Origin: Sherwoodlollariibacterium sp049275655
Lineage (GTDB): Bacteria; Omnitrophota; Gorgyraeia; Gygaellales; Profunditerraquicolaceae
Direction of reading: 5' to 3'
NCBI GenBank assembly: GCA_049275655.1
Contig: JBASUY010000014.1
Span: 1-23,942 of the forward strand
Length of the DNA stretch: 23,942 nucleotides
Shown: in pieces, positions 1 to 12,000 of the stretch
Numbering within the stretch: position 1 is the stretch's first letter
Layout of the letters: each line of letters begins with the position of its first letter
Program-made: the position numbers and the translations under genes
The notes under the pieces: generated by a model
What the model saw: only the letters and a program-made list of their open reading frames with translations
What the model was told of the DNA's origin: nothing
The model's database searches: none

Positions 1-79
1 CCGGGCCACCGGGAGGAGGCAAAGGGGCTGTATGGGATGAATTTATCAGTCTTTATGGTGACTTAATTGACAGATTTGT
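1..79 (+). repeat. Near-identical direct repeat, copy A (P-loop segment)
   Basis: These 79 bases match 883-961 with two differences, at bases 49 (G/A, Ser16 to Asn) and 71 (C/T, silent). The offset is 882 bases, exactly 294 codons, so the frame is kept. The segment encodes the P-loop of the guanylate-kinase-like module. Similarity continues beyond base 79 but is clearly lower. The window starts inside this repeat. Confidence 0.95.
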
Positions 80-3000
80 CCTCTTCCATGTCAGGGAGAT
101 TCGTCCAAATGAAAGAATGGGTGTTAATTATCATTATCGTAATCCCCCTCATCTAAAAAATAGCGAAAGAGAAGGAAATATAATTACTGCTGAGGTTAAT
201 GGCCAGTTGCAGGGTTTAGCGCTTAAGACATTTGAGGAAGATTACAAATATATTGACCCTAAGAGCGAGGAAACACACATTGGCCGCGCAGAGGTTTTTG
301 GGCTTGATGCGGTATTTACCGGAAGTAAAATCGTAGTTCTTGAATGCGGCCTTGCTTGGTTTGAGGCATTGCATGCAAAATACGGGGATGATCTTATGAG
401 TATATTTATTTCTCCGTTTACTGAAGATTCTTTAGCGCAGGCTTCTAATAATCCAGAAGCAACTTTCTCTAGCATGGTTGGTCTTGAGATTGCAAAGAGA
501 ATACACGCCAGGGAAGGGAAGGAGGCGAAAAAGCTTGAAGAAAAAGGCAGCAAGATGCAAAGCGAGGGTAAAGAGGTAGAGAAGTTTTTTGAACCTACAA
601 AGCAGAAGGAATTTGTTCATCGTATAGGGGAAGCTGTTGTCCAGGTAATGCGCCGCCATGAATATAGGCAAGTATTGGTTAATAAGTGGGCTAATTCTCC
701 GGAAGAGTATACCGCGCTAATTTCCAAATTAACCGAAGAATTTGCCTTAAATATATTCCGTAATCTTCTATCTGATATAAAGGTACCTTTTGACCAAGGA
801 GCAAGCGCAAAAGAATTAGCGGATATCATAAGAGGCTTAGACTTATCAAAATATGATACTAATGCTAAATTTGCCATTTACTCCGGGCCACCGGGAGGAG
901 GCAAAGGGGCTGTATGGGATGAATTTATCAATCTTTATGGTGACTTAATTGATAGATTTGTGTTATTCCATACAAGAAATATCCGGGATGGTGAGAGTAT
1001 GGGGGTTAATTATCATTATAGAAATCCTGAGTATTTATTAAAACTTAAAGAAGAAGGTAAGATTATTACCGCAGAGGTTAACAAGCAGTTGCAGGGATTG
1101 GCAATTAAATCTTTTGATGACCGGTATTTGTATATAGATCCTCAGTCTGAACAAAGGCATGAGGGTGTAGCTGAAGTTTTTGGATTGGATGCAGTATTTA
1201 AGGGTAGCAAGATTGTGGTTCTTGAATGCGGGCTTGCTTGGTTTGAAGCGTTGCATGAGCAGTATGGCGATCAGTTGATGAGTATATTTATCTCTCCGTT
1301 TAGCGACGAAGAATTGCCGAAGTTACCGTCTTCTGTAAATGAATCTGCCCGTTCTCAAGCGCCTCCGGTAGTAACCCCAGCAGAATCTTCTAATATTACC
1401 GATATTAAGATTTACAACGAATTTGAAGAAGTTGACTATCGCTTTGTCTCTCCCGAAGAGTTAACCTCAAACCGTAGTGAGAGGTTTATCGTAGAGTCTA
1501 TCCATAACAAATATAATCAGGGTTTAGGCCTTGAAGAAGTTGAGGGTGTATTTAACCCGAGATTTAAATTTATCGCGGTACTCGAAGGAGACCGTATTTG
1601 GTTTGAGCATATTAAGAAACTTTACCCTGAATCCACGACTATCTTTATAATGCCGCTTTCTTGGGAGACACTTGCCGTTAGTACTAAAAATCAATTCTTT
1701 GCTGAAGACTTTTTTACTCAAATAAAAGAAGCTTATGGAGATGATTTAGAGATAACTTCTGATGAAGAACTTAGAGCAGCTTTATTTGAAATGAAGGCAA
1801 TAGGTATTGCTAAGGCATTTGCGAAATATGATTCAGCGAGAGTGCGTCTAATTATTCAGGAAAAACTCGGATTTGTATCTTTAAATAATATTGAGGGGCT
1901 AAATTCACAAGAGATTAATGACCTTAAGGAGGCAGTCGAAAGGATTGCCGCAAGCGATAAAGAGATAAGCGCTATTCCGGGAGGAAGAGAGAAAGCCTTA
2001 AGAGTATTTAGTGAGATCAATCCTAAAGAGCTAAGGGTATTATTGATATTTGCTGAGGTTTTATATTTTGAGATGATAAAGCGTTTCCGTGACCGCCAGT
2101 TAAAGGAGAATAAAAAACTGCTTTTAGACCGTAAGAATAAAGAAGGCAAGGATAATGATGTGATTACGCGCGTTGCCAATTCATTAAAAGAGTTTATGGG
2201 CCAACCGGATTATAAATATTTCGTAGTTAATGAATGGGGTATAGAGAAGCTTAAGTTTGCAAAAGCTAAATTCTTTAGCTTTGTTTTCGGAGATTTTCTA
2301 CGCCAAGCAAAGCAGGAAGGCAAAATTTCTGCGGATATAGATGTTGATGAGATTTTAAAAGATATGGAGTCTCAAGATTATGATAAAGCAAAGACAGCTA
2401 TGGATAGGGTTGCTCAGATAGCGCTTAAACTCATTAATGAAGGTTATGAAAGTAGGACAAAGTTTGTGTTATTCTCCGGGCCTTCAGCAGGCGGAAAGGG
2501 TGAGATGTGGAATGCCTGTAAAGAGATGTATCCGGAACTTTTCCGTAAGTTTTTACTTTATGCCGATTATAACAGAAACAAAGAAGGCAAGGGGAGAAGG
2601 TTTGCTAAGTTAGAGCCAAAGGATAAGCCTTTATTTGAGGCGATGGCCTTTTATTTAAGTACTGAACCTTCAGCGCGTCCGGATGCAGATAAATTAATTG
2701 AGCAGTTTAAAGTTACAGATGAAGATGGCAAAAAACTTAGAAAATATATCTCCCAAATTGAACTTAAGTGCCTTAAGCGCACTAACCCCATTACCGATGA
2801 GGAGCGCTATGAGGTTAATTTCGTTACTCATGATACCTCTCGCCATTTGCCTGGGCAACCAAGCCCTTCTAGGGAGGAGGTTGGTAGGGTTATAAATCAA
2901 GTAGGTTGGGATAGCGATAAGGTTAACGCATTGCCAGCTGAGGCAAAAGAAATAACCATTGCTAAGCAGTACTTGATGGTTATTGGCAGAGAAGATATGG

Positions 3001-6000
3001 CTAATTATTTAGAGTATTTAGCTAAAGCCGGGCTTATCAGGGCTGGGCCATTTAAAGGGTTTTTAGCCTCTACTTATACTGACTCCGAAGGCAAGGAAGG
3101 TATTGCCTTAAGTACATTCTATCCTTCTTATGAAAGCATTTTTGAGCGTGCTGCATCTTTAATCCATGAGATTGGCACTACCTATAAATTCAATAATAGC
3201 CATGAAGTAAACACCAACCGCGAGAGCTCGTTTAGGGATTTAATTGTTATAGCAGGCAATGAGGTTGAAAATCTCTTAGAAGCTTTACTATCTAAGCAGG
3301 CAAAGGAAGTTATTAAGTATGATAAGAGATTTAAATCCGATGACCGGACAGTTGTTATAACAAGACTAGCTAAAGAGCTTAAGGCATGGCAGGAGGAGTA
3401 TAGCCTTAAACTTAGCAAAAACATCTCCTTAAAAGATTTAATTAAAGAGGAGTTCTTTGAGCTTACCAATGAAGATGGGAAATTTTTAGGAAGGGTTAAA
3501 CCGCGTAAACTTGTCCATTATGATGGAGATTGGCATAGGGATGCGCGGATATTAATAATTAATGAAAAAGGCGAGATGCTCTTGCAGTGGCGCGATAGCA
3601 AAAAGGATATAGAGCCTAGTTGTTACGGAGAAGGCGTAGGAGGGCATATTTCTCTGGGAGAAAATTATCTGGCTACAGTTATACGCGAATTTAAAGAAGA
3701 GATAGGGCTCTCTTCTTTAGGCCTTGAGAGGTTATTTAGGATAGGCAGGTTTAAAGATGAGGTTTTTGGCACTAATCATGCAATTAACCGGAGCCATTTT
3801 GAAGTATTTGTTTACATTATCTCAGAAGAAGAGTTACGGGTTTTAGCTCCTAATAAGAGTGATGGAGTAGAAGAGTGCCGTATTTTACCGTTAGCAGAAT
3901 GGCAGAGAATCCTAAATTCTGAGCCTCAAAAATTTGCCCGCTCAGTTAAAATGGCCTTTGATAATCCTGAAATATTTAAGTGGATTGATACCGAAGCCAT
4001 TAGGCGGTATCGTCTTAGCCAGGAATTATCAAAGAAAGCCCTTAACGGAGAATTAACTGAGGCAGAGATAGATTTATTAGATGCTAAGGCCTTGGCTGAT
4101 CTTATACGCCTTTTGCCTCTTCAAGATTTTGAATTAGAGGCTAAGAAGCTTGTTTATTCAGCTGCTCCCGGCTCAGGTAAGGGTGAAATTATGAAGATAG
4201 CCTTTATCGGGAAGGGTGCCCCCTATGGGGATTTGTTTCAGAAGTTGATATTGCATCATAGTAGGAATGCTCGGATAGGGGAAATAGACGGGAAGACTTA
4301 CCATTTTGGTTTTCATGATGTAGGCGAGCAGGATCAAAACAGGCTATTAGTATTGGGCGCCCAAGGCAAGATTTATATCGCTTATATAAATAAACAGTGC
4401 CAAGGATTAGCAAAGGATGATTTTATAGAAGAGGTTATCTTACATAAGAAAGATGTTCCTGTTGAGATTTTGTTGCCTGGTGATCAGATTATAGAAGAGA
4501 CAGCAGATTATATTAAAGTTAACCGTCAAATTAGAGGGTTAGCGGCTGCATTTAAGGATAAAAAGCTAACCTTTCTTGAGGGCGGATACAGCTGGTTTAA
4601 GGCGATAAGCGAAGATAAAGACGGAATATATACCATATTCCTTTCTCCTTTTACTCCTGCTCAGGTTGAATTAAGAGGGGTTAACCAAGGCATAATTAAC
4701 AACGAATTTATTTTACCATTTGAGAGGTTCTTGGCGTATTCTCTCTTGAATATAATGCGTAAGGATAAAAACAAAGAAGAATTAGATTTAAGGCAAGAAG
4801 AGACGTTAAGTGAATTAAAGAAAAGAGTAGCCGGATGGTTAAGTAAATACAATACCAAAGACATCAATTTAGAAACAGAAAGAGAGGCTGTTTTAGCGCT
4901 TGGCAGGAATGAAGCAGATAAGATATCTGCGTTAAAGGCAAATTCCTTGCTGATTGAATCTAATTTATTTGTAGAAGAATTAAACCATCTTTTAATAAAT
5001 TATTTTAAGCATCCTACTTTTAGGGTTATTGCTGAAAATAGAGCTTTAGCCTGCGCTATCGCCTATGAAGTCCAGATGAAACTTGCCCGCGATGTAAAGA
5101 GAGGGGATACTTCTTTTGAGTTAAAGGTTCCTGCTCGCGAAAAAGAAAAGGCAGCAAAATTTGATAAGTCTGAAGATATGTTTAACCGTGTGATTGAAGG
5201 AGTCGCTCAAATTATGCTAATGAAAGAATACGAGCGCTCAGGCCGCGGGGCAATTGTGGTTAATTCTTTTATCTGGAACGGTAGCGAGCAAGAAATTCAG
5301 GCGAGGATGAATGAAGTTGCAGAGGAGTTTTGTAGCAAGTATTTCAGGTATTTAATAAGAAGCATAAATTTAAATAACTATGACGCAAAAGTCCAAAGCT
5401 TTAACTCCCCCTCTATACAGGCCCAGCTTTACTCTGATTTAACAGATAGTTTTGAGGATGAATTAGAATGTGTCTTTGATTTAACCTCATCCTCAAAGAG
5501 TGCTTTTACCGGTAAGGGTAAAGATTCGGATAAGTTAGTAACCCTTTTTAATAGCGCTTTACTTGACTTAAATGAGTTAGCTTCAACCAGTAACAACGAA
5601 GCTTTAAAAGAATACCTAAGGCTTATTTTAGAGAGAGTAGATAACCGCGCTCCTCCTTTAGCAATAAGGATTTCCTCAAAGCTTGCTAACGAAGCCGCAA
5701 GATATTATAACCCTGTATCAAAAGGTAGCATAATTATATTTAACAGCTCATTTATACAAAAGATACTCTCCCTTCCGCAAGAAGAGGCATCTTTAGCTCT
5801 AGCCATACGTTTATTCCACGAATTAGGGCATACAAGGTTTATAAGCCAATACCAGTATTACAAGGAAGAATACGAGTTAATAAAACAAGACATACAGCTT
5901 TACGTTGTTCTTAACCAAAAATACCCTAAGGTTTCTAATAAGGTTTATCCTGTGGAATACTTAGTCGTATTAAAAGATTTTGCTTCCAACCCTCAAGTTA

Positions 6001-9000
6001 TAGCGGATTTTGATACAGTCTTAACCTCTATTGAGAAGATGGAAGATGAATTAAATGAGATTTACCTGAATAAGAATAAGTTTAATCTTGAAGATGAAGA
6101 TGTGCTTGCTGTCCGTAGGGCGCGTATTCAATCTGCTTTTGAGGTGGCGGATGCTGATTTTGCCGGTTCGCTTATAGTAAAAATAAGAGATGCGCGCGTG
6201 TTAACCCGGAAAAACGTATTAAAAGCTTTTGAGAATAATGATTCGTGGCGTAAATTTGTTTTTAATCCTGATTCAGATGAGTTAATTTTTGTTAAATCGG
6301 CGCTTGATCAGATAAATAAAAATGAAAATATTGAAAATAAGATAAAAAAATGCTTTGGAGAACTATGGAAGTCTTCGCGGAAATTAATAGAAGAAAAAAC
6401 TTTCTTAGGGATGTATTTAACTGTTCTTGGTTACCGCGGTATAGCTGCTGGACGCGAAGCGTTCTTTTTCTTGAATAAAGAAGCGCTTGGGAAGGCTCCT
6501 TTTAGGCATCTTAAAAATCCCCGCATACCTTGTCCGTGGGAAGCAGATTGGAAGCGGCAATATTTCGGTTTTAGCAAAAGTAGGCGTTTTTCAGATGGCA
6601 TAGGTGTGACTTTTGCTGAAGATAAACCCGGGTTTGTGCAAGGCATGCATAAACATCCGACTTTAGAACGGACTGCATATCTTAGCGATAATAAAGGGTT
6701 ATATTTTAGCTCTGACTTACAAGTAGTAGAGGAGATAAAGAGCTTACTTAAGAATAAAAAACAGAAGGAGGCCTTTGATTATATTAAATTAAAGGGTATA
6801 TATATTAATCCTGCTTTTGGCGATGTTAGTCTGGTGCCTGCTGAACTCTGGCATTCTTTATTTACGGATGACTTGGAATGCCGTAGCGTAGATTTTACAA
6901 TAAAAGATCCGATAACCCAAATTATTAAAGAGCTTGATCCTGCTGATAATCCTGATAAGGAGGAAGGGCTTAAAGGCTGCAATGTCCCGCAACTTAATGT
7001 GGGCGAAGAAGATTTACGGCCTACACACCCTAAGAAAGGGATAACAATTTACCGCAGGAGTTACGGGCAGTATAATTCACGTCTTTTAATTAATCAAGAC
7101 ACCGGAGAGATGTTTATGACTTTTGGAGGAAGAGGGCAACCGATTCCTTATATGTATGATCCCGCTCAGGTTTTTAATAATCTTATAGTTGTTGGCCCGG
7201 GGGCGGTTACTGATAATTTCAAGTTTGTTTCCCTTTACCCTGAAGAAAAAACCCAATATATTCATATTTTACCTTATCCAAGAAGGCTGCCTAAAAAATG
7301 GTTCCTTGATTTTGATGATGTTGAGCAAGAATCATTTCCGCATATAGAAAAAATAGCTCATAAAGGGAATAAGGAGATAACTAAACAGCATATAGAGGAG
7401 ATAGAGGGTTTTAAAAACAAAGGGTATATTGACCATTCTTTTATAAAGGCAGAAGTAACTGTTTATGACAAAGATAATAGGGTTATTGCGACAAAAGAAT
7501 ATGAGGGTGGAGATACGGTAATTTTAGATAATTCCATAGGTAATGGGGATATAAATAGCTTTACAATTAAAAATATCTCTAAAGTAAAGGGCTTAAAGCT
7601 AGTATTTTTTGTTATTGAAGTTATTCGGCCGTCAGAAGGTGTGCATAATAAACCGCCTATCCTTGATGAAAACTCAGGTGTAGTGATGGGCTTTCCTTCC
7701 GGCAAGTACGGAGAGAACTGTGAAGAAGAAAACCAAAATCGGGTAATATTAAGAAGGAAGCACCAAAGAGACCGGGTGATTAATAGCCAAGGGCTTAATA
7801 GAGAGGTTGTCCGGTCTATCTTACGCTCCTTTGAGCCTGAGAAAGTTATGGAAGCGGCCTTTACTTTAGCTATATTAAAAGCATTAGGCATGAAGGATAT
7901 AGCGTCTATAAAAGGAAGCGCAGTAGATCTTGTTGAAGGGAATATTCCTGAGGATGTATATAGCCGCTTTAAAGAAGGAATTGAGTTTGATAGTGTTAGC
8001 TCATTTATATTTAAGGGGGAATTTCCAAAGCATATACTTGATAGATTGAATAGGGATTATGAAGTGCTTGTGCATGGGGTTGTTGGAGGAGAGAAATTTG
8101 TTGGGATTTTAGATGAAAACGGTAGAGAAACCGGATTTGTTATGCCTAAAAAGCAGATTCATCAGGATGGAGAATGGCATAGCGATGTTTACGTGTTTGT
8201 CTTTAATACTAAGGGGAAGGTTTTGTTGCAGACTCGCGCGGAGTCTAAAGAAATGTATCCTCTACGTAAAGAAGCTTCAGCCAGCGGGCATATTTTAATA
8301 GGCCAAACTCCGCGGCAAGCAGCAATCTTCAGATTAAAAACTGAATTAGGGCTTGATGTTCAAGAGGCGGATTTGATAGCCTTAGCTAATAATAATTGGG
8401 TAAGGATAAGAAGGAACTTCCCCGGCATTAGGTTCCGGGAGAATACCTTTACCTATGCTTTTGCTTATATATTGCCGGAGCCGGCTACGATTAGCTTAAA
8501 TACCGATGAGATATCAGGAGTTGAATTTGTTAGTATTGAAAAATTGCTAAAAAATATAAGGTTCTCTAACGGGAAATTTGCCGGGATAAAAGAAGTATTA
8601 GGCGATAAAGAAATTGCATCAAATGTTTCTCTGATAGAAAAAAGTATCAAAGAGTACCATCCTATAGGAAGTGATAAGGCTACTCATGCTAAGGATATTT
8701 CTTTTCGTATTATTAATTCACTTGAGCCCCAAGGTATTAAAGATGTGGTATTGGTTACTTCTGAATCAGGCCCTTTCTTTAAGACAGGAGGCTTAGGCGA
8801 TGTTATGGAAGAGTTGGCTACTGCTTTAAGTAATTTTGGGGTGAATACAACTGTGATTACCTTTAAGTATGATTCTATGGACGCATCTATAATGACTGAT
8901 ACCGGAATAGGGTGTTTGGTAGAAATTGATAACCGTAGCTTGCCGACAAAGATATACACAGCGCAAAACGGCAAAGTTACTTATTATTTTCTTAAGATAG

Positions 9001-12000
9001 CTGATTTATTCGGAGTTGAATATGCTGGGGATAAGTTTAATTACACGGTTGGTTTATCGGAAGGAACATTTAAGGCTATTGAGGCGTTAGTTAAGGCAGG
9101 CTTAATGCAAAAACCGCAGGTTTTGCATGCCAATGATTGGCCTACTGCCCTTGTGCCGGTCTTCTTAAAGACTAAATACAAGAACCATCCTTTATTTAAA
9201 GAGACAGCAGTAGTCTTTTCTATTCATAACCCTAAACATATTGGTGAGATAGTCCATAGAGATAGGTTCTATAATTTAGGGATTGAAGGTAGGCATTGGT
9301 TTGGTTTGGCGATGAAAAATAGCCCTGATTATTTTTGCCCGATGCGTGGGGCAGTCTTCCATGCAGATAAGATAAATGCAGTTTCAAAGACAAACCGAGA
9401 CGAGATGTTTAGCTACGAACATGGCGGAGAATTGTGCGAAGATTATAGAGCACGAATAAGCGATTTTCTTGGGATAGGCAATGGCACTGATTATTCTAAG
9501 TGGCAGCCTGTTTCTAAAGAAGAAAAGCCATTGAAGAAATCGCTTTTGCAGGCAAAGTGCGGGTTTGTTGTAGATAGCAATATTCCTCTTATTGGCATGG
9601 TAGCAAGGATTGCCCAGCAGAAAGGGGTAAAGAATGTTATTAGGGCTATAGAGAGGATATTGTTTGAGACTGCAGGAGGCATTCAATTTGTATATTTGGG
9701 CAAGGGGAATCAAAAGGATCCCTACTATTGGGAAGCTAAGGCTGAGCTGGAAGGTTTGCAGTCACGTTGGCCGCAAAATGTAAGATATATAGGTAAGTAT
9801 AGCACAGAAGAGCAGATTGCGGTATTTAACGCGTTGGATATATTTACTTACCCTTCAGAGTTTGAGCCTTTTGGGACTAAGCCAATAGTTGCTTTAATTA
9901 ATGGCACTCCCGGTGTAGTAAGAAAAATCGGAGGGCTTGCGGATAATTTCCGTGAATACGAATGGTTTACCGGTAAAGGCAATGGCTGGCTCTTTGAGAA
10001 TATGAATGAAGATGATTTGCGTGCGGCTTTCTGGAGAGCGATTGATACTTTTCGTATTCCCGAACATTGGGAGAGGGTAGTTAATAATGCATCAGGAGAT
10101 GATTGGAGTTGGAGGGGCCCGGTAAAGCAGTATATTAATACGTATAAATGGGCAAGAGAGAAAGCCGGGTTGTTTAACTTAAATATGGTTCAACCTTTTG
10201 CGTCCGTGGGTTCTCCTGCTTATCCTATAAGCTACTCTGAATTAGAAAGTAGTTTTGACGATAGTTTAGAGTGTATCTTAGATTTAACTTTACCCCAAGG
10301 CCTAAGGTTCAGCCCATTAGGTAAAAATTCAATTTCCTTAACGCAAACATTAAATAAGGGATTAATTTGTTTAGAGGGCCTAGTAGCACAGGATCATGAG
10401 CTTAATATTTATTATCAGGAGCTTATTAATCGTCCGGATAATAGGGGATCTTCAGTTTACATTCGTACCTCTTCTACATTACCTAATGAAGTATGTAGAG
10501 TTGTTAATCCTGCTACTAGCCTGTCTGAAATCATCTTAAGTATAGATTTTGTAAATAGACTCCTTGCTGAAATGCCTGTTGCGCCCTATCTTGTTGCCGT
10601 AAGATTGTTCCATGAGTTAGGCCACACAAATCCTGTGCCTATATTACAATATGCTGAAGAAGAGAAGAAATTAGTAAGGTATGATGCACAACTATATAAT
10701 TTAATAAAAACAAATTATGATTTTGTGGATACGCTATACCCTGTTTCTTATATACCGGTTATACTTGCTTATAATACGGCTTCTGAAAATAATTCGCATT
10801 CTGATAAAGTAATGAATCTCGGTGCTTTGATTACTACTTATGGCAAGGATTTCTCTGTAATTGCTGAATACTACGGCGGTGATTTACAAAAAACTCATGA
10901 AGCATTACTTAATTGGCAGGAAGAATTCAGGAGGGTTTTAGGGGAAGAAAGAACATTGGCCCAGTTATCTACATTTAAGGATAGCCAGCATGAATATGGC
11001 ACTGAGTATCTTTTGGTGACAGATGAACAGGGTAATTATTTAAAAGACTCCCGAGGCAATTATGAAATTCGTCCGCGTGATTTATGTCATAAGGATGGAA
11101 CTTGGCATAGGACAGTTTTTATCCTGTTTGTTAATTCAAAAGGAGATGTTTTAATTAATATAAGGGGCGCTAAAGAAAAGATGCCTTTATCCCGCGATGT
11201 CTCTGCTGCTACTAATCTCGGGTTAATCAAAGATTATAAAGAGGCAGGGTTAAGGGCAGCAGAGAAGAAGTTATTTAGCTTAGGGGTAAAACTCGACCCT
11301 TCAAGGGCTGTGTTGGTAGGTAAAGAGGGTTTATTAAGAGTTGTGCATGGAGAAGATAAAGAGATAGGGAGCCTTTATCTTTATTTTATCCGGGAGGAGG
11401 AGTTACAATATATTAATCCTGATACAAAGAAGATATCTAAGCTTGAATGGGTTAATATTAATGATGAGATAGAAAGGTGGGAGAGGTGGCAGGCGAATAA
11501 TCAAAAACCAGAAGGCGAATATGCTTCTTTAGGGTTAGATTTATTTACTGATAAAGAGCTCGTCTCTGAATTATTAAATATTTTGAGAATAAGAGCGCTG
11601 GCAGATGATTTAAATATTATTCCGTCTTTTGCTGTTAGAAGGCCCAAGGAAGGCGTTACGCAGCAGTTAAAAGATTTTTGTTCTATATGTGGGGAAGGAA
11701 ACTTTAATCTCGAGATCAAAGAACTTCCTATTAATATTCAGCAGGAACTTAAAGATTTTTATAATAAGGCGAAGTTTACAGTCCATCCTAAGTTCATTAT
11801 TCCGGGACGTAATTTAAATCTATCGAGTAAGGAATTGGTTAGTTTGGTGGAACAGCCCGGTTTACCTTTATTTGAATTGGCCAAAAGGATAGAACCTCAA
11901 TTTATTTCTTTTCATATAGGTTGTTCTGCTGAAGAAGTAGTTTCTGATGCAACTGATCAGTTATTAGTAGTTGGGAGAAGTTTAAATAAGGAAGAAACCA

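Noticed and set aside
10..20. Shine-Dalgarno-like GGGAGGAGG at the left end (also near 2871-2880)
   Set aside because: The bases encode the Gly-rich P-loop (PGGG) or a REEV stretch in frame; no start codon with a separate coding region follows. Not a ribosome binding site for another gene.
1..961. Repeated 79-base segments as a CRISPR array or insertion-sequence ends
   Set aside because: There are only two copies, 882 bases apart, in the same orientation and in coding frame, with related protein sequence throughout. This is an intragenic domain duplication.
7463..7891. 142-codon ORF on the minus strand
   Set aside because: It is antisense to the continuous + frame and has no recognisable motif. 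The other minus-strand ORFs are shorter and of the same kind.
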